From positions 1,488,001 to 1,552,000 of the forward strand of contig JAHLEZ010000006.1 of assembly GCA_020726505.1 (NCBI GenBank): 64,000 nt of DNA. The letters run 5' to 3'. Source of the stretch: Leptodontidium sp. MPI-SDFR-AT-0119. Its lineage: Eukaryota > Ascomycota > Leotiomycetes > Helotiales > Leptodontidiaceae. The position numbers and the translations under genes were made by a program. Below are positions 1 through 11,753 of the stretch, piece by piece (position 1 is the stretch's first letter; every line of letters begins with the position of its first letter). Under the pieces are notes generated by a model. That model was not told the origin of the DNA. It worked only from the letters and a program-made list of their open reading frames with translations, and did no database searches.

Positions 1-368
1 GGGGCGGTCGAGAGGATAGGGTGCGAGGCTAGGTCGGCGCAGACTTGTTCAATTTGGAGTGTTAGGTTGCCGAAGAAGGTTGCGGTGCGGTCCGAGGAGG
101 CATCTTCGTCGAGTCGTATTATGTACGTGTAGGTTCCTGGGTGGACGGCTTCGGCGAGGGAGGCGACGTCCGCGAGACCGTCGGCAGCGTAGTTGTCGCC
201 TAGGCCGTGCCAGATTATTAGGGGGAGGGGTGTGGAATCGTCTGACGAGGTAGTAGAGGAAGAGAGGTTTGGTGGCGAGACGGGTTTCTGGTTGTGGGAG
301 GGAAGAGTTGAGGCGTGGAGGGTGGATGAGAGGGATAGGACGGTGAGGAAGGTGGTGAATCTTGCCAT
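1..368 (-). CDS. PPT1: Palmitoyl-protein thioesterase, 5' part (runs off window start)
   Basis: Reading leftwards from the ATG at 366-368, the frame stays open to base 1, giving about 122 N-terminal residues. The first 19 or so residues form a signal peptide (MARF, then a hydrophobic run ending SSTLHA). After a Ser/Thr-rich linker comes PLPLIIWHGLGDNY (WHGLGD at residues 53-58), the oxyanion-side motif of palmitoyl-protein thioesterases, and then TFFGNLTLQIEQVCADLA, which matches the family's next helix. Members remove thioester-linked fatty acids from S-acylated proteins in the lysosome or vacuole. The catalytic Ser, Asp and His lie outside the window. The match to the family start is good; the rest of the gene cannot be judged. 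Confidence 0.8.
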   Translation of the reverse strand, partial: MARFTTFLTVLSLSSTLHASTLPSHNQKPVSPPNLSSSTTSSDDSTPLPLIIWHGLGDNYAADGLADVASLAEAVHPGTYTYIIRLDEDASSDRTATFFGNLTLQIEQVCADLASHPILSTA

Positions 369-1007
369 GATGGCGGTGGGTGGTGATATAGTGATGTGTG
401 TGATGGATTGGTGGATGGTGAAGCTGTTGTTGAACCTAGCTCGATAACGATAAGCTACTCTAGCGCCTCGGCTATTTGGGCTCAAAATTCAGGGGGGGCG
501 AGGGCGAGGCGAGGTTTGACGACGACACGACAATCCAGAGGACTTGAGCTGAAATTTAGTAGCTTTGCGTTGCATGATCTTACTTTTGATCTCTCATTGT
601 AATTGCTACTCAGGTTGCCTTAAAGTTTTGTTTTCTAAAGCAATAATCTTTGGTCATAGCAGTTTCCCCTTTCTTTGCTATACTCTTTGTTCTTTTCATA
701 TCTCACAATTGCTTCTTCCTACATCGGCCACTAATACACTGAGGTCGACGGAATAATCTGGCTCATCCATCTTACTAGACCTAGCTAGCATTGTCAGCGT
801 GGTATGTGAGATCTTTCGTGCAGAGCCTCAGCCTGATTTAGTGGCACCTCCAATCTGTCATCAATCTTATTCGTTACTCACGCGAGCGCTGATTGAGGGG
901 AAAACATATTTGAAGATCATTATCTGCTCGCAAGGCTACAAGTCAACTTTTCTTCAAAACATTTTTAATTCTTCTGTCCGAATCCGCGATTCCACAAAAT
1001 AGCCACA
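369..1007. other. Intergenic, divergent promoters
   Basis: Lies between the thioesterase start (reading left) and the HET gene start (reading right), so it holds both promoters. It is T-rich after base 540. I see no conserved coding segment, repeat or RNA gene. Confidence 0.5.
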
Positions 1008-2609
1008 ATGTGGCTAATCAATACTACAACATACGAGCTCGAGCCCTTCACTGGTTCCAAGAACATCCCACCCTATGCAATTCTCTCTCACACATGGGGC
1101 AAAGATAAGGACGAGGTCTCATTCCAAGAAATGGTACGAGGTGTCGAATCATCTTCAACCGCATCCAAGGGAGGTTTCAAGAAGATCAAGATAACCTGCC
1201 GCCTGGCCTGGAAGGAACACCATCTCAATTACGCATGGGTTGATACGTGCTGCATTGATAAATCTAGCAGTGCGGAGCTGAGCGAGGCCATCAATTCCAT
1301 GTTCAACTGGTACCAGCGAGCGAAAGTGTGTTTTGTTTTCTTGGCTGACTTGCAGCCAAAATCGCAAAGGTTTCAGGACTGTAAGTGGTTTACCCGCGGA
1401 TGGACGTTACAGGAACTCCTTGCGCCTCGTGATATTCGCTTTTTTGATGCGAGCTGGACGTATCGCGGCAACAAACAGACTCTGAAGACGGAAATTTCAA
1501 CGATTAGCCGGATTGAGGTCGATGTTCTGACGGGTATGAGGAGTCTTGAAGATATCCCCATCGCAGTTCGGATGTCTTGGGCGTCAACTCGAGAGACTTC
1601 CAGAGAGGAAGATGAAGCCTATTGCTTACTTGGGATATTCGACGTTAGCATGCCTATGCTTTATGGAGAAGGTCAGAAAGCCTTCGTTCGCTTGCAAGAG
1701 GAGATCATCAAGAGAAGCGCAGACATGTCTATTTTCGCGTGGATGGCTCTAGAAGACAATCCACCTCCTTACACTGGGCTACTTGCGCGCTCGCCCGCTG
1801 ACTTCAGACATTCGGGTGTTGCGACGATATGCGACCCTGGGCATTTCGACCCCGCTCCTTTCTCGATAAACAATCGAGGAGTAAGTCTCCAGACGATCCT
1901 ATACCGCAAAACCGCCACTGGTTTACACATCATGCCCGTGAACTGCAAGATAGAGGGCGAGAAGGCACCCAAATATGATCCGCATTCCAGCGGCCACGGA
2001 CCTCATGGTATATACCTCCGGCAAGTAGGACGACACGATTTCGTACGTGCATTCCCCAGCCGCATCGTCAACGCCATCTCGAACGACACAACGACCCGGT
2101 TTCAAGTGGCAACCCAACTCTCCACCGAACAAGCAATCTTCATTGACCAACACGTAACACTCATCCGCAGTCCCCGTGATTTCATTGGTGATTTCTACCT
2201 ATCAAGCAAAGCCGTTTATCCAGCTGGTTGTTACGACCCCTCACAGCGGATCATCTACGCCGGACACACGGGGACGTTCCTGGGGTATTTCCACTTCGAG
2301 CCGAAGTGGAAGAAGGAGTTTGATACTTTCTATTTCATCTTCAGGTTTGATCGCTCTAGAGGGAAAGAGCCCTGGCGATATGCGCTGCTGAGTGAGAGGC
2401 ATTGGGCACATAAACAGCCGTATAGAGCGCATTATGCTTCTTATAGCAAGAATTTCTTCGCCCCAGGAAAAGAGATGAGTTTGCGTCTTCCAAGCGTGGA
2501 TGATGAGTCAAAAGCGAAGAAGGTGGTTTTGACGATTGTGCCGCCGGAGTCGAAGGAGGATAGAGCGCCGTGGTCAAGAACCATTGAGTTTGCGGTAGTG
2601 GATGGATGA
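1008..2609 (+). CDS. HET-domain protein
   Basis: A single-exon gene for 533 residues. The N-terminal half is a complete HET (heterokaryon incompatibility) domain: YAILSHTWG at residues 23-31, WVDTCCIDK at 77-85 and GWTLQELLAP at 131-140, in the order and spacing seen in HET-E/HET-D type proteins. It is followed by the EDEAYCLLGIFDVSMPMLYGEG block typical of the commonest fungal HET architecture. The C-terminal half is the divergent region that often follows in these stand-alone HET proteins; no NACHT or WD repeats are present. HET domains trigger cell death when hyphae of unlike genotype fuse; whether this protein does so is unknown. The ATG at 1008 is preceded by CCACA, a good fungal start context. 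There are no frame lesions, unlike its decayed neighbours. Confidence 0.9.
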   Translation: MWLINTTTYELEPFTGSKNIPPYAILSHTWGKDKDEVSFQEMVRGVESSSTASKGGFKKIKITCRLAWKEHHLNYAWVDTCCIDKSSSAELSEAINSMFNWYQRAKVCFVFLADLQPKSQRFQDCKWFTRGWTLQELLAPRDIRFFDASWTYRGNKQTLKTEISTISRIEVDVLTGMRSLEDIPIAVRMSWASTRETSREEDEAYCLLGIFDVSMPMLYGEGQKAFVRLQEEIIKRSADMSIFAWMALEDNPPPYTGLLARSPADFRHSGVATICDPGHFDPAPFSINNRGVSLQTILYRKTATGLHIMPVNCKIEGEKAPKYDPHSSGHGPHGIYLRQVGRHDFVRAFPSRIVNAISNDTTTRFQVATQLSTEQAIFIDQHVTLIRSPRDFIGDFYLSSKAVYPAGCYDPSQRIIYAGHTGTFLGYFHFEPKWKKEFDTFYFIFRFDRSRGKEPWRYALLSERHWAHKQPYRAHYASYSKNFFAPGKEMSLRLPSVDDESKAKKVVLTIVPPESKEDRAPWSRTIEFAVVDG

Positions 2610-2977
2610 ACTTTGGGGCCCAGATTTGAGATTGTTAATCATTTCTTATGTTCTATCTATTGATATGTCGCCTGTGTTGGATTTCTCTGTATATTCATAT
2701 TTAGCTTGATCGAGAACTGGGAGCTGTCCAGCCAGTCTTTCTGCTCAGGGGAGCGGACTGGCATGCATCTTCAGAGATCTTACAAAATATGTCACTGTGG
2801 CACCCATGAGATCCATTAAAACAACACTGATGAAAGCTGAGAACCAAACAGTCTAATCATCTTCCTGACAGCTACCCGAAGTACGCGACCTGTCAAAATC
2901 GTAGACCAAAACGCTGAACGTAACAACGGACATTGTTTGGTACTGATTCTCCATATTCGCCGCAGTCTATTCCATTT
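2610..2977. other. Convergent 3' intergenic region
   Basis: Lies between the HET gene stop and the end of the minus-strand DUF7580 pseudogene. No recognisable gene or repeat. Confidence 0.5.
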
Positions 2978-5035
2978 CTAACATTCAAGTTGCAATGCAC
3001 TCAGCCTAGCTTCAATGCCTTCAAGCTCGTAAACGACATCTCGACGGAAGGCAGCTTGCAGGTCCGCGCTCCTCAGGTCTGTGCCAGAGCCAAAATCTCA
3101 ATTCAGACACTTTTGCACTATTTTCTGGAGAGGAATGCCCATATCAGTGCTGATTGTTTCACTCATAAGCTTCGCTGCCTCGAACTCGGTACTCGGTGAT
3201 TCTGGGTTCGTAATTGCTTCTTCCTCCCGTAATTTTGACAACGGCGTTTGGTATGCCAATTCGAGAAGGATGACGCCTAGTCGATATGTGTAGATATTCC
3301 GGATGGACTTTTCGCGGGGCAGACTTCTGGATTGGCCAAGGCTTTGGGAGTTGTCAAGCGTTTTGCGGTCCATCATGTGGACGCTCAAATGAGGGTTGGC
3401 TAGACTGACCCGACAACCTTTTGCTTCTTTCGAATCTTCGTACAGAATGATGTCTTGACTTTGCCAGCTTTTTTCCAACATTGGTGTTGAGTGGTATGTT
3501 AGGATCGCGGATGCTAATCGTTTGGCCAGTCGAATGCTGTCCAGGTAGAGAAACCGGCGGGACCGTGATAGGCCTACACTTGAAGAGATAAGTTCGGCCA
3601 AAGAAACCGCTTTACTTTGGTTCTGGCTTTCCGAGGGGCTGATGAGAACTCATCTATTGTTGGTGCTTTCCTTTCCTAGATACCCAATGCAGCCTTCATC
3701 AGTCTTACAGTTTGTCTTTGAATGTTCTGCAATGTGACTACAAAGATTCTGCTGCTGGCAAAAGTCTGGCAAGGCCACCGGGACCAAATCGTTAATCCCA
3801 GAATGCGAAGTCGTCTACTTTGGCATCGAAGGAATTGGGCAAATTGGCGAGTGAGCTGATTCCTGAATAGCATCAGTCACAATCGGTGTGTCCTCGGAAG
3901 ATGGTGGTAGAAATGCCGGCAACAGGCAAGATTTGAGATTTCTGGACTTGTTACCGGGCGAAGTTGCAGGAGTACCAGCCGAGTTCTCGAAATGAACGAA
4001 TTTTCGATCGGTGGCCTTTTTCTTCCTTTTTTGCGGCGTAGACAGAGGAACTTCATAGGCTCGCTTCAGTAAATTATTCAACCCAATCTGAGGAACGAAG
4101 CCAGTGTTCAATTTTGAGTTGCTCATGGTCATTCTTGTCGTGCCGTACTCAGACTCGACTGCAACCCAGAAAGGCCTTACCCCAGAGCTGGGTAGACTGG
4201 GGATATATCCCAGATGGAACCGAATGAATGATCCCTCGTTGTTACTGCAGTTGCGCGTTTCCAATCGGAAATGAAGCTTGTGTTCTCGATGCAACTTACA
4301 AGCCAATATCAAGGCCTGGTACAACTCAACGGCCGCTTTGTGAACAATATGTGTTTCGGCAATGGTCTCCGTCTTGAACTTCTCTGGCGTGGTGTTTTTC
4401 TGCTTTATGTTCTGGCGTTTCTCCATGATGCTGCTAGCCTGGCCAGTATGACGCCGGAATACTTCAACGTGGTATTGCAAGTCCTCCAGTATTCTTTGCA
4501 GTTGAGATTTGGATAGATTCCACTTCAGTTTCCTCCCTATCCGTTGTTTGTATGACTTCTTCTGCGAAGAATCGGTCTGTTTGTTCACCTCGTCAGCAAT
4601 GGAGTGGGTAACAGACCAGGTTTGAGCACTTACAGGGATAGCAGAGTCTTTGGTGTCGGTGTCAAAGAAAGAGGCTTCTTTCCTGATGTTGCTTAGGTCT
4701 TCACATATGAGTCTGATTGTGTTTTTGCAAGCCAGGTGTGATTTCCCAAGCCACGTGGACAACTTCTCCTCCATATCCGGACCTTTCCACCGGGGATGAT
4801 CGCGGTCCTGGACCATAGCCTCGGCGATGTCCCAGGAGGAGACGTGGGATAACAGCAACTCCAACTAGGACTCGAATATGACTTGTTGGCTTGTTAGTTC
4901 GTCCTGGAAGCGTTCGACCTCGATCGAATAGTTTCTGTATCGCTTGAAAGGTCTCAAGACGTCCTCATAGTGCTCTGCGGCGGCAATGCATAGAGGGATG
5001 ATGGTCAACTCTAGGCCGATTTCCGCTCCTGGCAT
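2978..5035 (-). pseudogene. DUF7580-type fungal protein, decayed by nonsense mutations
   Basis: One uninterrupted minus-strand frame of 686 codons runs from the ATG at 5033-5035 (MPGAEIGLELTIIPL) to a TAG at 2978-2980. It is broken only by four in-frame stops: TAG 4865-4867, TAG 3815-3817, TGA 3650-3652 and TGA 3098-3100. No indel is needed. The N-terminus (AAAEHYEDVLRPFKRYR), the middle (SVGLSRSRRFLYLDSIRLAK, HSTPMLEKSWQSQDIIL), the RLGVILLELAYQTPL block and the C-terminal DLRSADLQAAFRRDVVYELE all fit the fungus-specific DUF7580 family, whose function is not established. Conserved sequence continues directly on both sides of each stop, so introns are a poor explanation. An in-frame ATG at 5078-5080 would add 15 residues. 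It is divergent from the equally decayed C2H2 gene at 5485. Confidence 0.8.
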
Positions 5036-5484
5036 GATTTCTTCCCTGTGAATCGCGGACCAACACAATGGCGACTTCAAAGTAACCCGGTCAGCTTTTC
5101 TGGATTTTGACTTGACGTTTAAAGGTCCAGATTGTAATGCCGACTGAGGAAGCAGAAGATGGATTGTATAAAGATAACTGCGATTTTCTCGTAGGGATTA
5201 AATAGATGCAGGAACAACAATTTAATTGGATGCATGAGACGTCACGCAGGCGCGCCCGGTGTCTGTGTGCGTGGGCGGGCGTGGCAGTGCTCCACAACGC
5301 TTCCTGGCAAAAGCCTCATTGACTTCATTAAGCAGCCACAAGGCTCCTCGTACACTTCAGCTTGGACAACTTGGACAACTTGACTATTTCTGCTTCGAAT
5401 CCAAGCACCAACACCTGGCAAGCATCCCCAACAGCATTTTGAATCTACCGATACTAATCTTACATTCTCAACGACACCCGCAAG
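5036..5484. promoter_or_regulatory. Shared promoter of a divergent pseudogene pair
   Basis: About 450 bp separate the two ATGs of the DUF7580 and C2H2 pseudogenes. It contains the tandem word ttggacaactt (around 5362-5381) and a GC-rich patch at 5250-5290. No defined element can be named. Confidence 0.35.
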
Positions 5485-8400
5485 ATGGAAAGCCATGTCA
5501 AGGAATGGCTTCGAGATACGACGGCTTCATCAATCTAGTCGGATTTTCAAGGTGCCAAATGTGATGATGGAGTAGCGACCCGTCTTTGTACCCTGTCTAT
5601 TGGAGTCCTACTGTCCTTCCGATCTTCTCTTTTCGAGTTCGAGCCATCATATAAAGGCGAAGAATTATTCCAGGAGACTTTGACGAGGCTGCAGCTATGG
5701 CGAGATGGATTTGGGCCTGGAGAGCTCGAGGAAGTTTTGGACCAGTCTTAAAGATTCCGACAGGCAGTCTTCGGTCATCTGGTTGCCATCGGAGATGCAT
5801 TGAGGAAATGTGAGCTTGGTAACACATCATGAAAATGTCTTAGGACATTGCCAACAGCCAGTTAGGGTGTTCATTCCAAAAATCGAGCATGGGGAAAGAT
5901 GACATCGGAACACAATTGAAAGAAATAGCAGCACTGGCCGAAGAATCAAAAACTCTTCTAGGAACCGGTGAAAATCACTCTGACGACGACGCTTCTAGCA
6001 CAGATTGCTCGCCTGATTCTCCAGGTGGATTGCCAGGCTTTTCAGAACGAATCCTAGAGGAAATTGACCACCACGCCCGTCTCTTGATGAAATTGCTTCC
6101 ATCCTTGCAACACTTCATTGAGTTCAGGAGAAGAGAAGGTGACAAGACAGCCAGCAAAGAGAATCATTTCACCGCCTCACACGCAGCTTCGGCATACATC
6201 GATATCGTACGAGAAAAATTTCCAGAGGCAAAGAGCGATCTTGTCGAAGGGCTTGGAGAAGCGAACTGGGAGTGCCATTTAAGGATCAGAGAAAGACTAG
6301 AGGATCTCAAGCAAAACGCCGAAGCAAGACAGGTTTTTGTTACTGCCAAGTCTGTGTTTCGTCCGATTTCAATGTTCCAAGACTCTGCACTGGGAAGCTC
6401 CATACGAAAGCCGAGTGACTATGCCGCCTCGGCGGTGTCGCATTCATCGTTCCGAACAAGTGCTACGGAGGGGGGGAAAGGATCTCTTCGTGTGCCAGAA
6501 ACTCCACGAGAGATGGAGCTTGGTATACCCTTTCCTTGTGCCATATGTGGCGATATATTGGATGATATAACGAATCGCTATCAATGGAAGTAAGTGAAAA
6601 CATTCCATGTCACCAGAATGCCGAATCTAATGCTGTGGGTGGGATAAAGCCCAATAAACCACACAACAAGAGAGGTAGCATGTAGTGAGGTACGGGAGAG
6701 ACTCTGAGTGTAGGAAATCGCGGATCGATCAAATCTAAAGATAATACATATCTGAAGAGCATAAAAAGTCGAGGGAGGGGAGGAGAAAAAAGTGTATTAG
6801 ATAATATCTATGAAAAGTTCTTGGTTGTTGAGTTGTTTTCAAGTGATGAACCCTTTTATGTGAAAAGAGCCTATCCGGTCAGGTGACAAAGGAGCTACCA
6901 GAGCCTTCCCCACCACAATGCTACAGCAGAATACATGTGTTTTCAGATCTCGAGGCCTACGTCTGTACTTTCGCAGACTGTCAGTACTCCTTGGCTACGT
7001 TTCCAAACCGAGAGCTCTGGGCTGCTCATGAATTTTCCGTTCATCGAACTGCCAAAGTATGGACATGTGCAGAATGCGGTATTGATTTTACGACCGAAGA
7101 ATATTGTCGTATTCATTACGAGAACCAACAACATGTTACATATCTGGGTGCTGATGTCCAAGTCGCGGTGCTAGCGTCTGGATGACTTCGGGAACGAGAA
7201 TGTCCTCTGTGCTTCAAAGTGACCAATGGAAAGTACAGAGACTTTGTATCTCACGTGGGAAAGCACATGGAAGCTATTGCTCTTTCATCGATGCCTAAGG
7301 ACTCGATGGGATCAGATTCAGAATCTGACAGGGAACAAAGCATCATTTCAGATAAAGAGATTGGGGATCCGAATGGTACTTCGAGCACAATAAACCAGGA
7401 AGAAGACATGGCCATCATATCGAATGCAAATGAGAGGAGCCTGCCTCAAATTAACATACACGACTCGTCTGAAATGGATACGAGTAAATGGAATCCACAC
7501 CATTTAGCGTCTTCCCCAGGGTCGCTAATCAAGACGGCCAGAGAACTCGTGCCTCCTCCACTTCCCCCACCACGGCACTTAGTAGATATTGCAGACGGTG
7601 GACACGATGGGCCCGAAAATGCATGGAAATGGGGGAATTCAGAAATGTACAGTGGAGACTTGGCCAAGCCGACGCTGTCAATTCCGCCAGGTTCCAGCTT
7701 TTACGGAGAGAGTGCTGCCCAAACGGAAGATAAGAACACTACTCAAGGCACCTACGATGCGTCTCAGCCCGAAGCCATCACAACTACATCTAGTGAACGC
7801 ATCCGAGTACGTAAGTGGAAGCAAAACTTGACTAGAGCAGGGGGCCAACTCAGTTGCAGCGGCTGCATGCACGCGCCTTTCGAAGACGCAGCCTCTCTCC
7901 GACGGCACATTGATTCAGCGCACAGACGGCCTTTCGTATGCGTATTCCATTTCGCAGGCTGCGAGTCTACATTTGTAAGTAAGAACGAATGGAAGCGGCA
8001 CGTTAGCAGTCATCATCTCAATCTGACAGCCTGGGTCTGTGAGCTGGGCAGCTGCGGAGCCGGGAGCAAGTCAACTAGCCGTTGTTCTGAGTTCAATCGA
8101 AAGGATATTTTCACGCAGCATTTACGGCGCATGCATGTCCCCTCGTCGGTGAAACAGAAGAAATCTGGAGCTGATGCCGCATGGGAGGAGAGACACAAGA
8201 CTTTGCAACAAACATGCTTTGTCGTGAAACGATAAGCTCCCGTTAAATTGACTTGTCCTTCGACCGGATGCGATATGGTGTTTGAGGGGGAGGGCTGTTG
8301 GGATGAAAGGATGGAACATGTTAGCAAGCACATGAGGGTGGGAGCAAATAACTCCCAGACTAGACTTGACCAAGAACAAGACCCGCTGCTCATAGAGTGA

Positions 8401-8508
8401 GCTCTGGGCGAGGGGATTATCGAAAGGAGGCCGGGCGGTGCCTTGAGACTGACGATGCTTGACTTTAACATGGGAAAGGATGACGACGCAGAGGGGGAGG
8501 ATGAGTAG
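5485..8508 (+). pseudogene. C2H2 zinc-finger protein (acuF-like type), decayed and LTR-invaded
   Basis: The frame starts at ATG 5485. A probable 47-nt intron (5819-5865) joins to the exon carrying GKDDIGTQLKEIAALAEES, and a second intron (6590-6929) has been enlarged by an inserted LTR. The product resembles the large fungal family with an N-terminal LTRLQLWRDGFGPGELEE block, a central zinc-finger cluster (CAICGDIL, HVFSDLEAYVCTFADCQ, WTCAECGIDFTTEEYCRIH, ECPLCFKV, SHVGKHMEAIALSSMP), then C2H2 pairs near 7855-8140 and a terminal CDMVFEGEGCWDERMEHV segment. Five in-frame stops interrupt it: TAG 5536-5538, TAA 5749-5751, TGA 7183-7185, TAA 8233-8235 and TGA 8398-8400; the frame ends at TAG 8506-8508. 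Family homology continues across each stop. Function in this family is unknown; nucleic-acid binding is inferred from the fingers. Confidence 0.78.
6634..6917 (+). mobile_element. Solo LTR of a retrotransposon (copy A)
   Basis: This 284-bp block begins TG and ends CA. It is bounded by the 4-bp direct repeat ATGC (6630-6633 and 6918-6921), the expected target-site duplication. The same sequence occurs inverted at 63212-63496 with a different duplication (GTAC). The two copies align over their whole length, differing mainly by transitions. No internal retrotransposon coding sequence is present at either site, so both look like solo LTRs left by recombination. This copy sits inside the second intron of the C2H2 pseudogene. 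Confidence 0.88.
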
Positions 8509-9855
8509 CTACGAGTAGTATAGAAGCTTAGCAACTTGCTCTGAAGACTTGATCTTGGTTTAATAATACGAGTAAATGAGAAGTGGCACGGTCTTGGTCT
8601 GTCTTGCTTTGTTGCGCACGAAAGGAACTCGTTTTTCATTTGTGTAATTTTGTATTGCTTCTTTTTTTTAATAGCTTTTAAAAGCAGCAACATGCCTAAT
8701 ACCCGGTTTTACATTAATGTCACTCTGATTCTTAGGCGCTAAGAAAACTTTGTTCGGTGAGCTACAATATATCTTTCCTCGCAGGGGATCTTAGTGTATG
8801 AGCGGCAGTCAAATAGAATGCACTTTCCCGTAAGCCTCAAGGCATTGTAGGTATCCTCCTAGCTTGAGTGTGACCTCATGACTGGCGATATGGGAGTTGA
8901 GTTGGCCTTGTGTTTGTTTTGTTTACATCGGCTAAATTCCTCGCTTCAGAAACTCCGTAGAGAAAAAGAGGATCTCCATGACAACATTTCCTTGAACATG
9001 ACGCACCAGTGAGACCGGGAAATCCAATCACTCGTCACCAAACCTCAATCCTCTCAGACGGAATCGAATCTGCCCCCCCCCCCCGTCTATACGCCATCCC
9101 CAACCTAGGCCGATAACGCGAACCTGTCTTCCGCAGCATTGTGGGCAGGGGCAGGTGACTTCCGTCAATCCTGCAAACGAGGTCCTCTTTTAAGGCACTA
9201 GAAAACGAAATGAGTCCCGAAGAAGTGGCTGCGAGGGTTGATTTCTAGGTTCTAAAAAACAAGAGGCGCTCATTACTTGTAAGCGAAGAGAGCAGGAAGA
9301 GACACGAGAGGAGTAATAAGAGACCACACGGTATCATAATTGAAAAGAGACCTGCCGATCCAAACTGTTTATTTGAAGGAAGGTTTACGATAAAGCTTGA
9401 TCGTAATAGGACGCGACGCGCAACTCGGTCTCTCACTAAGCGTTTTCTTAGCTCCTGTTAAAACACCACAAATCCACTGCTACACGCTTCTTACCTAGGT
9501 AGATTGGTTGGGGTTCCCCTTGAAAATTCTCCATCTCCACTATAGCACCCTCTCTCTCCTCTCTATTTACGGTAAAGCGCAGTGGAAGTTGGTGGTTTGA
9601 GTGCCCAGGTACAGATTGATTTCACCCATAGCTTCTCAATAGATTTGTTTTTGGATTTTTCTCCACGGCAGGACTTGCAACTGTTTGACAGAAATTAGAC
9701 GGAGATATAATTATATGATGGTCTGAAAGCTAAAGCTTAGCTAGCGAGCATTATAAACCAAACGCCGAAATGTCCACGTTCGAAATAGTACCTCCTTGGT
9801 GATAGCGTGCAGTCCAACTCGCCGGTTAGCCCTCAACGCTGGCCAGCATCTCCAC
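8509..9855. other. Intergenic, no gene recognised
   Basis: About 1.35 kb between the C2H2 pseudogene and the end of the HET pseudogene. It contains a run of 12 C (9073-9084). Frames are broken on both strands and no family is recognisable. Confidence 0.5.
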
Positions 9856-11753
9856 TTAGTAGATGGCAAAAATTACGTCCTCGCCGTGTTGATAATAACT
9901 ACTCTCATCTGTATTGACCATATCAGATGGGTATACCGACTGGTCCAACTGACATGTCACGAATCTACAGTATATAACCCTCATACCCTCCTCTACCCAG
10001 TATGCTTGCTGCAATGCCAGATCCAGAGGAATGGACCCTGGTTCTCTGATTTCCGTCTTCGATTCCTGATTTTGACCAACGCTGGGTCTGGCAATGACGA
10101 AAATGCCATAACTATCATTGTTACTATCATAACAGCCATCCAAATAGCACAGAATATCGCCCTCACGAGCCATGCCAGAGAGGCAAGTTACAAAGTCAGT
10201 ATCCATGACCGCTACATTCTCACCACTGCCACTGCAGTCACCTATAGTGCGGATCCTGCGGCAAAGAATGCTTGCTAGATAGAAGGCAAGCCCGGACTGC
10301 GGATCTAGATCCCTGAAGTTTAGGTCTGAATCGGGAGACGAAGCGAAGGTGGTACAGATGAGACAGACGAGGGATGCTACTGCTCTTGGTTCAGGCAAAG
10401 AGGTGTCCCAATTTTGATCGAGATACTTGGCTCTTGATTTCCTGGCCTTGGCACCAACGTGGAGGGCACTGGCCGAGCACATTTTTATGAAGTTTGTCAG
10501 GATGGGAAGAGAAGAGCTGCAGAGGGGGGAAACGAGGTATTCGAGGACATCAGCGTGTGTCATGGAAGGCCGGAGACCTGGAAATTTGCCGTTTGGGGCG
10601 AGGATGGCAATCGTTCCGCGGCGACGACCGATGACGGTAAGGAGAGCGTTGGATTTGCTTACTGTCATGCCGAAATCCCATTTTGCTGTGGAGGGCTCTG
10701 GCACTTCAAGAGAGACGGGGGGCGTGTATGGAACAGTCCAGTCTGGTGCCCACGACGGAAGATCTGGCCTGCGGTCGTCGGGCTAGATCTGCTCAACGTA
10801 GGACAGAATCGAGAGGTTCTTCGTAAAAGCAACAATTTGTGACGCGGCTTCTTGATAGACCCGAGAGACGCTCAAGGAGTAGTCGATGCTGAGTGATGAT
10901 CGTACAATGGGGGCACAGAGGCCCAAATGGCCATAGATCATATCCCTGGGATCCGTGACTCCTAGACCGCGGCGGTATTTGAGGATGTCGAAAAGCATCT
11001 GGATAGAAGAGTCGGTTTCATCGATTAACTGCTGGTATTTGATCTTGATATTATTCATGCCCTGAATGCGCTGACAATTTGGGTGCGAAGATTGATAGTT
11101 CGCGCTGCCTGTCAAAGTGTGACGACACAAATATTTCCATCTAATTCTGATGCTGCCCGCTTGGATCCAGGGATTCGACGACAGGACCAGCTCTTGAAGA
11201 ATCCAGACTCGGCTAAACCATGGTCTGGATATCACCTGCTCTTTTATGACTTGATCGAATTGTTCTCTACCCCCAAAAGCAGAACTCTCAGATCTAGTCA
11301 TCTGAGAAATACTCTTCAGTGCAACATCGATCTCTAGGGTTGAATCCCCAAAGAAGATAATGGTATGGTGGGCCAACGAATAGATAGAGCTCATTAGTCC
11401 CACCTACATATTGCGATCCCTGACATCCTTCTGATTGACACAGACACCATCTGCCCATACATTTATGACTCTAGTCGAGTCGCGAATGTGTCGGAGGGCA
11501 GATTCCAAAGTAGCTGTGATAGTCAGAGCATTTCTATCGACTGAGATAGTACATTGATCTGCTGCGTCTCCCATACATAGGAGAGAGCGATATAATGAGC
11601 AAAGATGTCATAGTCGATTTCGGCCAGAGTCTTATGGCGGAGTGTGCATCGTACAGGAGTCTCTAGACTTGGAGATGGCTGAATTTCAATCAATCTCGTA
11701 TCTGGGTCTGAGATGACCGAATATTCGTACAAACCATCGTTATCGTCGGCCAT
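9856..11753 (-). pseudogene. HET-domain protein, decayed
   Basis: From the ATG at 11751-11753 (MADDNDGLYEYSVISDP) the minus strand encodes the first HET block (HYIALSYVW). A one-base loss near 11570, in a short G run, then shifts the frame. The shifted frame continues the domain: VINVWADGVCVNQKDVRDRN, then TAG 11404-11406, VGLMSSIYSLAHHTIIFFGD and ISRPWFSRVWILQELVLSS. A second in-frame TAG lies at 10783-10785, directly before the DLPSWAPDWTVPY block that normally follows a HET domain. The rest is open to the stop at 9856-9858. Three lesions in about 630 codons make it very unlikely to be functional. It is divergent from the intact HET gene at 12012. Confidence 0.8.

Noticed and set aside
2978..8508. 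Stop-codon read-through or an alternative genetic code as explanation of the in-frame stops
   Set aside because: All three stop codons occur, only in some genes, while neighbouring genes of the same window use them normally as terminators.
8013..8693. 226-codon minus-strand frame
   Set aside because: It is antisense to the zinc-finger pseudogene, whose sense strand carries clear C2H2 motifs.
10427..10842. Two plus-strand frames over 110 codons
   Set aside because: They are the antisense shadow of the HET pseudogene, which has recognisable domain blocks on the minus strand.
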